Below are positions 7,909 through 16,833 of a DNA stretch of 44,323 nucleotides, one piece after another. Within the stretch, counting starts at the first letter, position 1; each line of letters begins with the position of its first letter. The notes under the pieces were generated by a model. It ran no database searches. It saw only the letters and a list, made by a program, of their open reading frames with translations, and was not told the DNA's origin. This DNA is from Planctomycetota bacterium (GTDB taxonomy: Bacteria; Planctomycetota; UBA1135; UBA2386). The stretch lies in NCBI GenBank assembly GCA_002684655.1, contig NYVR01000076.1, positions 64,104 to 108,426 on the forward strand, in the 5' to 3' direction. The translations under genes and the position numbers were made by a program.

Positions 7909-9225
7909 ATGAAGACACGCTTGTGGCTTGTTGGGACGGTGCTTGTCGGCGTCCTCGCCTCGGGGCTGATCGCGCAGCAGGTGCCGCTCGCGCTCGTCGG
8001 AGCGACCATCGAGACCTGCGCGGGCGCGACGATCAAAGACGGCACGCTCGTCGTGCATCGCGGCAAGATCCGCGCGGTTGGCGCCTCGGAAGACGTCGCG
8101 CCTCCTGCCGACGCCGTCGTCATCGACGCGCGCGGAAAGACGTTGATGCCCGGGCTTGTGTGCAGCCATTCGCACATCGGCTCGGTCTCGGGAGGCGACA
8201 GCAGCGGTCCGATCCAACCTGAGGTGCGGGCGCTCGACTCGATCAACCCGCGCGACCCCGGTATCCAGAAGGCCCAGGCCGGCGGCATCACCACGGTGAA
8301 CGTCATGCCTGGGTCGGGCCACTTGCTCTCGGGTCAGACCATCTACATGAAGCTGCGCGACGTCGACACGGTCGAAGAGCTCGCTGTGCGTAACGCCGAC
8401 GGCTCGATCGCCGGCGGCATCAAGATGGCCAACGGCACCAACCCGCAGAAGAAGACGCCGTTCCCGGGCACGCGCGGCAAGGCCGCCGCGCTGGTCCGGA
8501 TGCAGTTCCACCGCGCGCGTGACTACCGGCGCCGTGTCGAGGCTGCTGCTGGCGATCCCGCGAAGATGCCTGATCGCAGCCTCGCCATGGAGGCGCTGCT
8601 GGAGGCGATGGATGGCAAGCGCATGGTGCATCACCACACGCACCGCCAGGACGACATCCTGACTGTGCTGAGGATGCAGCGTGAGTTCGGCTTCCGCGTG
8701 GTGCTGCACCACGTCAGCGAGGGCTGGATGGTCGCAGACGAGATCGCCGCGGCGAAGGCGCCCTGTTCGGTCATCGTGATCGACTCACCTGGGGGCAAGC
8801 TAGAGGCCGCCCGGCTGTCGCTCGAGACCGGCGCGATCCTCGACCGGGCGGGCGTCTTGGTCGGGTTCCACACCGACGACGGCATCACTGACAGCCGCCT
8901 CTTCTTGCGCTCGGCGGCGATCTCGGTTCGGGCCGGCATGGATCGTCAAAAGGCGCTGCAGGCCGTGACGATCGCGAACGCCCGAATGTTGGACATGCAA
9001 GAGCGCGTCGGGACGCTGCAGGCCGGCAAGGACGCCGACTTCGTGTTGCTGAGCGGCGATCCCTTCTCTGTTTACACGCGGGTCCTGCAGACGTGGGTGG
9101 ACGGCGCCAAGGTCTTTGACCTCGCAGATCCCCGGGACAAGCTCCTCGCGGCCGGCGGCTACGGCGCCAGCAGCGATCAGTCGCTGTCGATGTGCTGCTA
9201 CGGTCAGCTAGGAGGCAGCAAGTGA
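7909..9225 (+). CDS. exported amidohydrolase (metal-dependent, imidazolonepropionase-like)
   Basis: 438 residues. The signal peptide covers about 1-23 (LWLVGTVLVGVLASGL). An amidohydrolase N-terminal beta-sandwich (VGATIETCAGATIKDGTL) is followed by the barrel. Metal-ligand candidates are H87 and H89 (SHSH), a histidine in the HHHTH cluster near 241-245, H267/H268 (LHHVSEG) and D323/D324 (HTDDG). The C-terminal VGTLQAGKDADFVLLSGDP is diagnostic of the superfamily. Such exported enzymes hydrolyse C-N bonds, often in dipeptides or cyclic amides; the substrate is unknown. The following paralogue starts inside its stop codon (GTGA), so the two are made together. TANNNT promoter directly upstream. 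Confidence 0.9.
   Translation: MKTRLWLVGTVLVGVLASGLIAQQVPLALVGATIETCAGATIKDGTLVVHRGKIRAVGASEDVAPPADAVVIDARGKTLMPGLVCSHSHIGSVSGGDSSGPIQPEVRALDSINPRDPGIQKAQAGGITTVNVMPGSGHLLSGQTIYMKLRDVDTVEELAVRNADGSIAGGIKMANGTNPQKKTPFPGTRGKAAALVRMQFHRARDYRRRVEAAAGDPAKMPDRSLAMEALLEAMDGKRMVHHHTHRQDDILTVLRMQREFGFRVVLHHVSEGWMVADEIAAAKAPCSVIVIDSPGGKLEAARLSLETGAILDRAGVLVGFHTDDGITDSRLFLRSAAISVRAGMDRQKALQAVTIANARMLDMQERVGTLQAGKDADFVLLSGDPFSVYTRVLQTWVDGAKVFDLADPRDKLLAAGGYGASSDQSLSMCCYGQLGGSK
9211..9215 (+). promoter_or_regulatory. Shine-Dalgarno sequence deciding the start of the second amidohydrolase
   Basis: GGAGG six bases before GTG 9222, which overlaps the upstream TGA. It contrasts with the SD-less promoter-proximal starts of the window and rules out the upstream in-frame ATG at 9192. 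Confidence 0.7.
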
Positions 9226-10427
9226 TCGCGCTCGCCAGCTTGTTAGCCGCCGTCGCGTCCCCGCCTCAGGAGGTCGTCCAGGCCCCGCCGCAGGCGTTCG
9301 CGGTGCGCGCCAAGACCCTCTACACGATGGCCGGACCGCCGGTGCGCGACGGCGTCGTCGTCATCCGCGGCGGCAAGATCGCGGCGGTAGGTAAGGTCGC
9401 TGTCCCTGACGGGCTGGAGGTCGTCGACGCAGCGGTGGCGATGCCCGGTTTGATCGACGCACACTCGACCGTCGGCCTGACGGGCGTCTTCAACGTCCCG
9501 CAAGACCAAGACCAGTTAGAAAAGTCCTCGCCGATGCAGCCGGAGCTTCGGGCGCTGGACGCGTATCACCCGCGGGACCCGCTCGTTGAGTGGGTGCGCG
9601 GACTCGGTGTCACGAGCTTGCACACAGGCCACGGCCCGGGTGCGTTGATCAGCGGCCAAACGATGGTCGTGAAGACGCACGGTCGCAACGTCGACGTCGA
9701 CGTCCTGAAGCCGCTCGCCATGGTCGCGGTCACGCTCGCAGACAGCGGCCGATCGCGCGACGGCAAGGCGCCAGGGACCCGGGCGAAGTCGGTCGCGATG
9801 CTGCGGGAGCAACTGCTCGCCGCGCAGGCCTACGCCGCCCGCAGAGCTCGTGACGACGACGTTGACGTCGACCTAGGGATGGAGACGCTCGCGAAGGTCC
9901 TCGCCAAAGAGGTGCCGCTGCTCGTCACGGCGCACCGCGCTCACGACCTCGCCTCCGCGCTGCGCGTAGCTGACGAGTTTGACGTCGAAGTCGTGCTCGA
10001 CGGCGCCGCCGAAGCCTATTTGATGCTGCCGCGCATCGCCGCGGCGGGCTGTTGGGTGCTGCCGCATCCGGCGATGTCGCGCACGCGCGGCGACCTAGAG
10101 AACGGCACGATGGAGCTCGCCAAGCTGCTGGCGGCTGCCGACGTGCCGTTCGCGATGCAGAGCGGCTTTGAGGCGTACGTGCCCAAGACTCGCGTCGTCC
10201 TCTGGGAGGCGGGGATCTCGGTGATGCACGGCCTCGCCTACGACAAGGCGATGCGCGCGCTCACCGTGGACGCCGCGCGCATGTGTGGCGTCGACGACCG
10301 CGTCGGGACGCTTGAGGCCGGCAAGGACGCCGACCTCGCCTTGTTTGACGGCGACCCGTTCGAATACACGAGCCACTGCCTGGGCGTCGTGATCGACGGC
10401 GTCCGTTACCTCGGCAGCGGGCGTTGA
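9222..10427 (+). CDS. amidohydrolase paralogue with degenerate metal site
   Basis: 401 residues from GTG 9222, placed by the GGAGG and the GTGA overlap. A short signal-like N-terminus (IALASLLAAVAS) is followed by the same fold as its neighbour: AMPGLIDAHSTVG, ISGQTMVV and VGTLEAGKDADLALFDGDP. Several metal-binding positions are altered relative to the first protein. HxH becomes H81-S-T83, the LHH motif becomes VVLDG (D260), and HTDDG aligns with QSGFEA (313-318). Only H238 (TAHRAHD) looks kept. It may therefore be a catalytically inactive or altered partner, possibly forming a heteromer with the upstream enzyme. The alignment was made by eye, so equivalence of positions is approximate. Confidence 0.85.
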   Translation: MIALASLLAAVASPPQEVVQAPPQAFAVRAKTLYTMAGPPVRDGVVVIRGGKIAAVGKVAVPDGLEVVDAAVAMPGLIDAHSTVGLTGVFNVPQDQDQLEKSSPMQPELRALDAYHPRDPLVEWVRGLGVTSLHTGHGPGALISGQTMVVKTHGRNVDVDVLKPLAMVAVTLADSGRSRDGKAPGTRAKSVAMLREQLLAAQAYAARRARDDDVDVDLGMETLAKVLAKEVPLLVTAHRAHDLASALRVADEFDVEVVLDGAAEAYLMLPRIAAAGCWVLPHPAMSRTRGDLENGTMELAKLLAAADVPFAMQSGFEAYVPKTRVVLWEAGISVMHGLAYDKAMRALTVDAARMCGVDDRVGTLEAGKDADLALFDGDPFEYTSHCLGVVIDGVRYLGSGR

Positions 10428-10478
10428 GACTGCGCAGATCGGTTTGCAGGTGGTTCGCTGTTCGGTGATCGTGGCGTC

Positions 10479-12515
10479 GTGACCACATCTGGACGCCGTC
10501 CCTCTCTCGCAGCTGCGGGGCTGTGCCTGTTTGCATGCTACGCCGCCGAGCTCGTCGCCCAGCGTGACCTCGGCGGGCTGATCGCGGACGCCCCCGCGCA
10601 CCTCCGCGCAGGTCTGCCTGGAGACCGGCGTTCGATCCGCCGCGACGTACCGTTGACCCGGACTATCCGTCGGGGGCTCGCTGACGGGACGCGCGCGCTG
10701 AACGGTCGCCCTGGACCGAACTACTGGCAGCTCCGCACCGACTTCGACATCAAGGCCCGCTTGGACGTCGATACCCAGACGATCCACGGCGACGAGACGA
10801 TCCAGGTGCACAACAACAGCGGCGACCCGCTCGAGAGCCTGTATCTCCGTCTCGACCACAACCTGTTTCGATTCGGCGTGCCGCGCGGGGAGTCGGTGCC
10901 TGCTGAGAACACGGATGGCATGGTCGTGACGCGGATCGTTGTCGACGGCAAAAACGTCGCGCTCACATCACGAAACCGCCGGCCGGTGCGGCGGCCCGGC
11001 GTCGCGACGGCTAGAGGCCTCGGTCGCACCGTGGCGCTCGTCGAGCTCGCGGAGTCGATCCCGCCGGGCCGCACCGCCGCGGTCAGGATCACCTGGCGCA
11101 CCAAGCTCCCCGGCGGCTCTGGCGGGTATGGGCACCGCATGACCCAGCGATGGGACGACACGCTGTTCCAGCCGACGCAGTGGTTCCCCCGCTTGTGCAA
11201 ATACGACGACATGCACGGGTGGATGACCTCTCCCTACCTCGGGCCGTCGGAGTTCTATAACAACTACGGCAGCTTCGACGTCGAGCTTGACGTGCCGGGC
11301 GGGTGGCTCGTCAGCGCGACAGGTACGCTGCAGAACGCAGACGAGGTGCTGAGCGAGACCGTACGCCAGCGGCTCGCGAAGGTCACCGAGTCCGACGACG
11401 AGGTGACGATCGTCGGCGAGCACGAACGCGGTGCAGGCAAGGCGACCGCGGCGGGCGACCGGTTGACGTGGCGCTTTCACGCGGACTTCGTCAACGACTT
11501 CGCTTGGGCGACGGCGCGGGACTACGTCTGGAAGGCCACCCGCGCGACGATCCCCGGTAAGGGGCCGGTTCCGATTCACATGCTGTTCCTGCCGTCCCAC
11601 GCGCGCTCGTATCGCGACGCTGGTCGTATCACGCGGCACGCGCTGGAGTTCTACAGCGACCTGTGGATCCCGTACGAGTTCCCGCAGCTGACGATGCAGG
11701 ACGGCCCTAGCGCGGGCATGGAGTATCCGATGGTCATCAACTCGAACCGCGGCGCAGCGGATCATGAGACCGCGCATCAGTGGTGGCCGATGATGCTCGG
11801 CACCAACGAGACGATGTACGGGTGGATGGATGAGGGCTTCAACAGCTACATGAACATCCTCTCCGGCGCCCACGCGCGGGGTCGCGCGCCGAACCTGGAC
11901 GGTCGCGGGCAGATCTACGGACGCCGCGTGGGTGACGAGGGCGAGGCGCCGATGATGTGGTCTGCGAACTACGGCGGCAGGCAATACGGGTTCGTGACTT
12001 ACCAGAAGGTGCCGATGATGTTGGCGATGCTGGGCGGCATCGTCGGCGACGACCAGGTCCAAGCCGGCATCAAGGAATACGCGCGTGCGTGGCTGTTCAA
12101 GCACCCGTCCCCCTGGGACTTCGCGTTCTTTATGACCGACTACTTAGAGCGAGACCTCGGCTGGTTTTGGTACTACTGGCTGTGGTCGACGGCGACGGTC
12201 GACGGGTCCATCCAGGCGGTCCGCGAGGAAGACGGTGAGGTCGTCGTCGTCGTGCGTCAGGACGGTCAGATGCCGTCGCCGGTTGTGGTGGACGTCACGT
12301 TTCGGCAGCCGCGCGGCGTCGGTGGTGTCGTCGGTGCAGAAGCGCTCGGTCCGCAAAAAATGCGGGTCACGCGCCCGGTTGACGTGTGGTTCGACGGAGG
12401 TCGGGTCTACGAGCTGCGCCTCCCCGCGAAGCTCGCGGACCTGGATCGTCTAGAGCTAGATCCTCGCGGGCGCTTCCCGGACGGCTTGCGCGGAGACAAC
12501 GTCTGGCCGCGCTGA
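10479..12515 (+). CDS. exported M1 family metallopeptidase
   Basis: 678 residues from GTG 10479. The N-terminus SLAAAGLCLFACYAAELVAQ is signal-like. The zinc-binding signature is H429-E-T-A-H433 followed by E452 (DEGFNS), the HExxH-x18-E spacing of gluzincins. The substrate-binding GxMEN-type motif appears as SAGMEYPM (411-418). The beta-rich N-domain (about 88-340) is typical of M1 aminopeptidases, whereas the C-terminal helical domain is shorter than in PepN. Such proteins remove N-terminal residues from peptides in the periplasm or outside. It follows the amidohydrolase pair by 51 bases and could form a peptide-scavenging set with it; that link is inference. No clear SD precedes the GTG; GATCGT six bases upstream is one mismatch from TANNNT. 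Confidence 0.9.
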   Translation: MTTSGRRPSLAAAGLCLFACYAAELVAQRDLGGLIADAPAHLRAGLPGDRRSIRRDVPLTRTIRRGLADGTRALNGRPGPNYWQLRTDFDIKARLDVDTQTIHGDETIQVHNNSGDPLESLYLRLDHNLFRFGVPRGESVPAENTDGMVVTRIVVDGKNVALTSRNRRPVRRPGVATARGLGRTVALVELAESIPPGRTAAVRITWRTKLPGGSGGYGHRMTQRWDDTLFQPTQWFPRLCKYDDMHGWMTSPYLGPSEFYNNYGSFDVELDVPGGWLVSATGTLQNADEVLSETVRQRLAKVTESDDEVTIVGEHERGAGKATAAGDRLTWRFHADFVNDFAWATARDYVWKATRATIPGKGPVPIHMLFLPSHARSYRDAGRITRHALEFYSDLWIPYEFPQLTMQDGPSAGMEYPMVINSNRGAADHETAHQWWPMMLGTNETMYGWMDEGFNSYMNILSGAHARGRAPNLDGRGQIYGRRVGDEGEAPMMWSANYGGRQYGFVTYQKVPMMLAMLGGIVGDDQVQAGIKEYARAWLFKHPSPWDFAFFMTDYLERDLGWFWYYWLWSTATVDGSIQAVREEDGEVVVVVRQDGQMPSPVVVDVTFRQPRGVGGVVGAEALGPQKMRVTRPVDVWFDGGRVYELRLPAKLADLDRLELDPRGRFPDGLRGDNVWPR

Positions 12516-12592
12516 GACTCGGCGAGCGTCGCGCGCGTCACCGTCGATGACGGGCGGCGTCATTCTTCGGTCTCGTGGTGCTGGGTAAGGCG

Positions 12593-12604
12593 TAAGATCT
12601 GTCC
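12593..12604 (+). promoter_or_regulatory. -10 element for leaderless transcription of the small lipoprotein gene
   Basis: TAAGAT-CTGTCC-ATG: strong -10 hexamer exactly six bases from the start codon, no SD. Confidence 0.7.
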
Positions 12605-13087
12605 ATGAAGACATACGAAGTCCATCCGTTCTCTGTCACCGTCGGCGCCCTCGTCGCAGCCCTGTTGCTGTTCGCGTGCTCAAGCAGCGGGTCCGGTTCG
12701 TCCAACGCGCCGAACAACCCCGGCCAAGACCCGGTGGCCACCACGACGCCGGTGACGTTCTACAGCGACACGTCTGTGCCGCTGGACGGCGGCGTCGAGG
12801 TGTTCGTCTTCGGCGCTGTCGTCGCAGACACGGTCATCACCGACATCTCGTACCAGAACACGGCCTCATTTTCGGAGCGCGACCGCATCCTCGTGGACGG
12901 TGTCCCCGTCTTCGGTTGGGGGTTCGGCGGCGTGCGGGAAGCGTTCGGCCAGCCGGGGACCGGCTACGGCGTCGCGCCTCGCATTTCTCTGCGGCACGGC
13001 ATCCTGATCCCCGCGGGCTCCACGCTCACCGTGGAGACGCTGGGCGAGAACAACTTCATCGCGCTGGCGGGCTACACGACGTCCTAG
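12605..13087 (+). CDS. small lipoprotein of unknown function
   Basis: 160 residues. The N-terminal hydrophobic segment ends in a lipobox LLFAC with C25 as the lipidation site, followed by a serine/glycine linker. The mature part (about 115 residues) is rich in beta-type sequence (TPVTFYSDTSVPLDGGVEV, then SLRHGILIPAGSTLTVETL) and probably forms a single beta-sandwich. I recognise no family. It is a monocistronic unit by appearance: a strong -10 directly in front and a hairpin 24 bases after the stop. Confidence 0.75.
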   Translation: MKTYEVHPFSVTVGALVAALLLFACSSSGSGSSNAPNNPGQDPVATTTPVTFYSDTSVPLDGGVEVFVFGAVVADTVITDISYQNTASFSERDRILVDGVPVFGWGFGGVREAFGQPGTGYGVAPRISLRHGILIPAGSTLTVETLGENNFIALAGYTTS

Positions 13088-13304
13088 CACGTCTTCGGAA
13101 CTCTGCCTGTCGGGAGCGCGTGCACCGGGTGCTCCCGCTAGCAAGTTGGCCGTCCGCGAGGAGGCGATTTGTTCCCCGCCGCAGCTCCGGCTGCGACGCC
13201 CCGACCTCACAGCGACGAAGCCGTGGGGGGCGCCTCGATCCGAATCCTCGTCCGGCGCGACGGCGGGGGCAAGCTGATGAAGGAGTGGGCTTGATCCCCG
13301 CGGG
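13088..13304. other. 217-base gap between the lipoprotein gene and the convergent hydrolase
   Basis: No gene seen. It holds the 7-bp hairpin at 13111-13137 and otherwise GC-rich sequence without a TANNNT-start pair. Confidence 0.5.
13111..13137 (+). terminator. candidate hairpin terminator after the small lipoprotein gene
   Basis: CGGGAGC/GCTCCCG inverted repeat with a 13-base loop, 24 bases downstream of the stop. No U-tract, so factor-independent termination is doubtful. Confidence 0.35.
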
Positions 13305-14552
13305 CTACGGCCTGAGGTCCACGTAGGCCGTCGCGACGCTCGCCGGGTCGAGCCGCTGCATCAGCGAGCGGTAGATCGGGTGCAGCGTTCGTTCGGCGCT
13401 GACTGTTCGCGCCGCGCCGTTCCAGACGACCTGCAGCGGCCGGTCGAGGTCGACCATCGCGTCGCTGAGTCGCAGCCGGAGCGCCTCGACGCCTTCGCTA
13501 ACGATCGTGACCCGCTGACCTTCCACTTCGGCGCGGACCGTCTGGCCGTTCTTTGCAGCGCCTGCTGGGAGCTCTAGCCAGTAGAAGCGGTCGTGCAGGC
13601 GGCCGCTCTGTCGCCAGACGAGCTTCTTCGGCCAGGGGTCGCGGGTGTACCGCGCCATCCACGGCAACGCGGCGCGGTCTTCTCGGTCCATCCAGTGCCC
13701 CTTGCCCGCGACGATGTGGGTCTCATGCAGGTACCCCGCAGGATCGGCCGCTCGGAGGGCGTCGAGCTTCTCGCCATAGGATGCGGCCTGTTCGTTGCGT
13801 TTGTAGGCGCCGTCGTTCGCGCCCATCCAGATCATGAAGGGGAGGTTACGCAGGCTGTCGACCGCGACGCCGTTAGGGTGGCCGGCCATCATCGAGGCTG
13901 CGGCGAAGCGATCGGCCATCCGCGGCGCGAGCTGGTAGACGCCGTCGCCGCCGGCCGAGTAGCCCATCAGGTAGACCCGGTTCGGGTCGACGCCGCGGTC
14001 GATCACGTAGTTCTCGATCAACCGGTCGAACAGGTCGTCGATATGGCCCTCGTGCCAGAGGTTCCAGGTGTTGGTCGGCGCGCGCGGGGCCACGTAGATC
14101 CCTTCGGCCGGTTGGTAGAGCTCGATCTGGTTGTTCCACTGTCCATCGTTGACGCGCGCGGGGGCGCCGCCGCCGCCGTGCATCGAGATCCAGAGGCTGT
14201 GACCTGTCTTCGGCGCTTCGCCGAACGTGCGCTCGTAGACCTTCAGCTGCTTGCCTGCAGCTGTGACGGTCAGCAGTCGAGTCGGCTTACGGCGCGCGCC
14301 GTCCTTCGCGTCGAGCTCGGCGGCGCGCTCGACGCGGGCTTCGTCGCGCAGGCGCGCGAACACCAGTTCGATAACAGGGTCTGCCTCGGTGCGCGTCAGG
14401 GTCAGCGACGGGATGGATGCAGCGCGCGCCTTCGCGGGTTGCTGGAGCCATTCGCGGACCGTCTCGAGGTGAGCGGGTCGGTCGGTCGACTGAGCGTGGA
14501 GCGAGCTCGCGGCGATGCAGCACGCGGCGAGGACAGCGGGTCTCGGGTTCAC
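13305..14552 (-). CDS. exported alpha/beta hydrolase (esterase/PHB-depolymerase-like)
   Basis: 415 residues from GTG 14552. The frame stays open much further upstream, but TACGCT-GCCAGG-GTG marks this start and it exposes a signal peptide (RPAVLAACCIAASSLHAQ). The catalytic domain shows the oxyanion stretch SLWISMHGGGGAP, the nucleophile elbow GYSAGGDG, the acid in MGANDGAYK and the histidine in GKGHWMDR. This resembles Esterase_phd/LpqC-type secreted esterases. The last 130 residues form an extra beta-rich domain (LVWRQSGRLHDRFYWLEL onward). Likely substrates are polyesters or feruloyl/acetyl esters on polysaccharides, but nothing adjacent confirms it. Divergent from the PSD1 operon. Confidence 0.85.
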   Translation of the reverse strand: MNPRPAVLAACCIAASSLHAQSTDRPAHLETVREWLQQPAKARAASIPSLTLTRTEADPVIELVFARLRDEARVERAAELDAKDGARRKPTRLLTVTAAGKQLKVYERTFGEAPKTGHSLWISMHGGGGAPARVNDGQWNNQIELYQPAEGIYVAPRAPTNTWNLWHEGHIDDLFDRLIENYVIDRGVDPNRVYLMGYSAGGDGVYQLAPRMADRFAAASMMAGHPNGVAVDSLRNLPFMIWMGANDGAYKRNEQAASYGEKLDALRAADPAGYLHETHIVAGKGHWMDREDRAALPWMARYTRDPWPKKLVWRQSGRLHDRFYWLELPAGAAKNGQTVRAEVEGQRVTIVSEGVEALRLRLSDAMVDLDRPLQVVWNGAARTVSAERTLHPIYRSLMQRLDPASVATAYVDLRP

Positions 14553-14564
14553 CCTGGCAGCGTA
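14553..14564 (-). promoter_or_regulatory. -10 element for leaderless transcription of the esterase-like hydrolase
   Basis: Minus strand TACGCT-GCCAGG-GTG, six-base spacing. It is the main evidence for the GTG start at 14552. Confidence 0.65.
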
Positions 14565-14669
14565 TCGTTCGGTGCACGCTGGAGTAGGGAGGTCTGACGT
14601 GAACTGGGGGGAGGTGTGCGGAGCGCGGTATCTGACCCCGCTGCTCGCGCCGATGACGCAGCGATCCGC

Positions 14670-14682
14670 TATGGTTCTGGAC
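14670..14682 (+). promoter_or_regulatory. -10 element for leaderless transcription of the PSD1 operon
   Basis: TATGGT-TCTGGAC-GTG, seven-base spacing. It places the start at GTG 14683 and reveals a signal peptide. Confidence 0.6.
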
Positions 14683-16833
14683 GTGATCTGGCTCTCGCCT
14701 ACACGAAGCCACGCTGCAGCGTTCGCGGCTGCGCTGTTCGCGGTGTCACTGCCTGCGCAGCAGAGCGCCGAAGCATCCCACTGGTCGTTCTCTTCGTTTC
14801 GCGACGCGACGCGCAGCGCAAAGACGTCGGGCGACGGCGACTCCTCCGCGTCTGGCGCTATTGACCGCTTCGTCGCCGCGCGGCTGCTAGGCGCAGGGCA
14901 TCCGCCGCAGCCGGCGGCGGACCGGCGCACCCTGATCCGTCGGGTCACGTTCGACCTGACGGGCTTGCCGCCGACGCGCGACGAGATCCAGGAGTTCCTC
15001 GCCGACGACGCCGCGGGCGCGTACGAGCGCCTGGTCGAGCGGTTGTTGGCGCGGCCGCAGTACGGCGAACACATGGCGCGTTACTGGCTGGACGCGGTCA
15101 GGTTCGCGGACACCAACGGAGTCCACCACGACCACTACCGCGACTCGTCGCCGTATCGGGACTGGGTGATCCGTTCTTTCGCGGGCAACCTGCCATATGA
15201 CGAGTTCCTGCGCGATCAGCTCGCGGGCGACCTGCGCCAGGACCCGAGCCCGGACCAGCTCGTCGCGTCGGGGTTTCACCGGCTGCACCTGATCATCGAC
15301 GTCGGCACGGCGTTGCCCGAGGAGAGCCTCGCTCGCAACGTCATCGACCGGACCAACACGTTCGGCACCGTCTTCCTCGGACTGACCGTCGGCTGCGCCC
15401 AGTGCCACGATCACAAGTTTGACCCGATCACGCAGCGGGACTACTACCGCTTCGCAGCGTTCTTCAACAACCTCGACGCGACGCCCGAGACGGGCAGTCG
15501 GCGCGGGCTCGACTTCCGCCGCGGCCTGCATCGTCCGTACGTCGAGCTGCCGGCGCCGCGGCAGGTCGCCGAGCGCGCCGAGGTGGACGCCGCGGTCGCG
15601 CGCGCCCAAAGCTTCGTGACGTTTCGCGAAGCGCTCGGGCACCTCATCCCGCGACCGTTCCGCGCGGTCAACGCGGAGCTGCTTGAAGCCGACCAGGAGT
15701 CGCTGAAGCGCGCGCGCAAGCGCGGCGACGACCTGACGATGCGGGTGCCAGCTGCGATGGTGATGCGGGAGCGCGCGCAGCTGCGCTCGATGCACGTGTT
15801 CGTCCGCGGGCAGTATGACAACCCCGGCGAGCGGGTGACGCGAGGCACGCCGGCGTTCCTGCCGCCGCTGCGGTCGCGCGGGGACGTGCCTTCTCGGTTG
15901 GACCTCGCCGACTGGTTGCTCGACCCTGGACATCCGTTGACGGCGCGGGTCGCGGTCAATCGCTTCTGGCAGCAGCTGTTTGGCGTCGGCCTCGTGAAGA
16001 CGTCGGAGGACTTCGGCACGCAGGGCGAGGCGCCGAGCCATCCAGCGCTGCTCGACTACCTAGCCGCTCGCTTCGTTCGCACCGGCTGGGACGTCAAGGC
16101 GCTGATGCGCGCGATGGTCACCTCGCAGACCTACCGGCGGTCCTCGGTCGCGGCGACGGCGGACTACGTGTCTGACCCTGACAACCGCCTGCTCGCGCGC
16201 GGCGCGCGCTACCGCATGGACGCGGAGATGATCCGGGACCAGCTGCTGGCGACCAGCGGACTGCTCAACGGGCAAATGTTCGGCAAGAGCGTCAAGCCGC
16301 CGCAGCCTCCTGGTATCTGGCAGTCTGTCTCGCTGCCGTCGTCGTTCCCGCGGACGTTCACGCCGGACACCGGCGACCAGATCGTGCGGCGCAGCCTCTA
16401 CACGTTCTGGAAGCGCGGCCTGCCGCCGCCCCAGATGACGATCCTCAACGCACCGAGCCGCGAAGCCTGCGTCGTGCGTCGCGAGCGCACCAACACGCCG
16501 CTGCAGGCGCTGCTGCTGCTCAACGAGCCGGAGTATCAGCGGGCCGCCCAGCACCTAGCGCTGCGCGCGCTCGATGGCGAGGCGGCAGACGCCGCGCGCT
16601 TGCGGTTCGTGTACGAGACCGTCACGTCGCAGCTGCCGGACGAGCGCGAGCGCGCCGTCTTGCTCGCGTCCCTCGACGCGCTGCGGCGGGAATACGCGGC
16701 GGCTCCGGCGCTCGCCGCCGCGTCGCGCGGCGGCGCGGCGCTGCCTGCCGGCGTAGACGCCCCGACGCTCGCGGCCTGGACCACGCTGGTCAGCGCGATC
16801 TACAACCTGGACATCACGAGGACCCGGCAGTGA
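14683..16833 (+). CDS. exported DUF1549/DUF1553 (PSCyt2-PSD1) protein
   Basis: 716 residues from GTG 14683. Signal peptide SHAAAFAAALFAVSLPAQ. DUF1549 comes first (TLIRRVTFDLTGLPPT, then YGEHMARYWLDAVRFADTNG) with the conserved cysteine cluster C238-A-Q-C241-H242 followed by DHKFDPI. DUF1553 occupies the C-terminal half (RVAVNRFWQQLFG, SEDFGTQGE, TSQTYRRSS, NTPLQALLLLNEPEY). The usual N-terminal PSCyt1 c-type cytochrome domain and the middle carbohydrate-binding insert are missing, so this is a short version. These proteins occur by the dozen in planctomycetes, nearly always beside DUF1501, and have no proven function. The CxxCH could bind haem. The stop overlaps the next start (GTGA). Confidence 0.92.
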   Translation: MIWLSPTRSHAAAFAAALFAVSLPAQQSAEASHWSFSSFRDATRSAKTSGDGDSSASGAIDRFVAARLLGAGHPPQPAADRRTLIRRVTFDLTGLPPTRDEIQEFLADDAAGAYERLVERLLARPQYGEHMARYWLDAVRFADTNGVHHDHYRDSSPYRDWVIRSFAGNLPYDEFLRDQLAGDLRQDPSPDQLVASGFHRLHLIIDVGTALPEESLARNVIDRTNTFGTVFLGLTVGCAQCHDHKFDPITQRDYYRFAAFFNNLDATPETGSRRGLDFRRGLHRPYVELPAPRQVAERAEVDAAVARAQSFVTFREALGHLIPRPFRAVNAELLEADQESLKRARKRGDDLTMRVPAAMVMRERAQLRSMHVFVRGQYDNPGERVTRGTPAFLPPLRSRGDVPSRLDLADWLLDPGHPLTARVAVNRFWQQLFGVGLVKTSEDFGTQGEAPSHPALLDYLAARFVRTGWDVKALMRAMVTSQTYRRSSVAATADYVSDPDNRLLARGARYRMDAEMIRDQLLATSGLLNGQMFGKSVKPPQPPGIWQSVSLPSSFPRTFTPDTGDQIVRRSLYTFWKRGLPPPQMTILNAPSREACVVRRERTNTPLQALLLLNEPEYQRAAQHLALRALDGEAADAARLRFVYETVTSQLPDERERAVLLASLDALRREYAAAPALAAASRGGAALPAGVDAPTLAAWTTLVSAIYNLDITRTRQ

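Noticed and set aside
8710..8712. Antisense frame over the first amidohydrolase (7795-8712) as a gene
   Set aside because: Runs through the divergent gap and the signal peptide of the real gene; Arg/His/Asp-rich shadow.
10968..12104. Long open frame antisense to the M1 peptidase (378 codons)
   Set aside because: Low-complexity Arg/Val/His composition and complete overlap with a motif-bearing gene.
14553..15074. Extension of the esterase-like protein to 15074
   Set aside because: The extra residues overlap the PSD1 coding region and have no motif; a signal peptide and a TACGCT element mark GTG 14552 as the start.
14887..16041. Long open frame antisense to the PSD1 gene (384 codons)
   Set aside because: No recognisable domain; the opposite strand carries DUF1549/DUF1553 motifs throughout.
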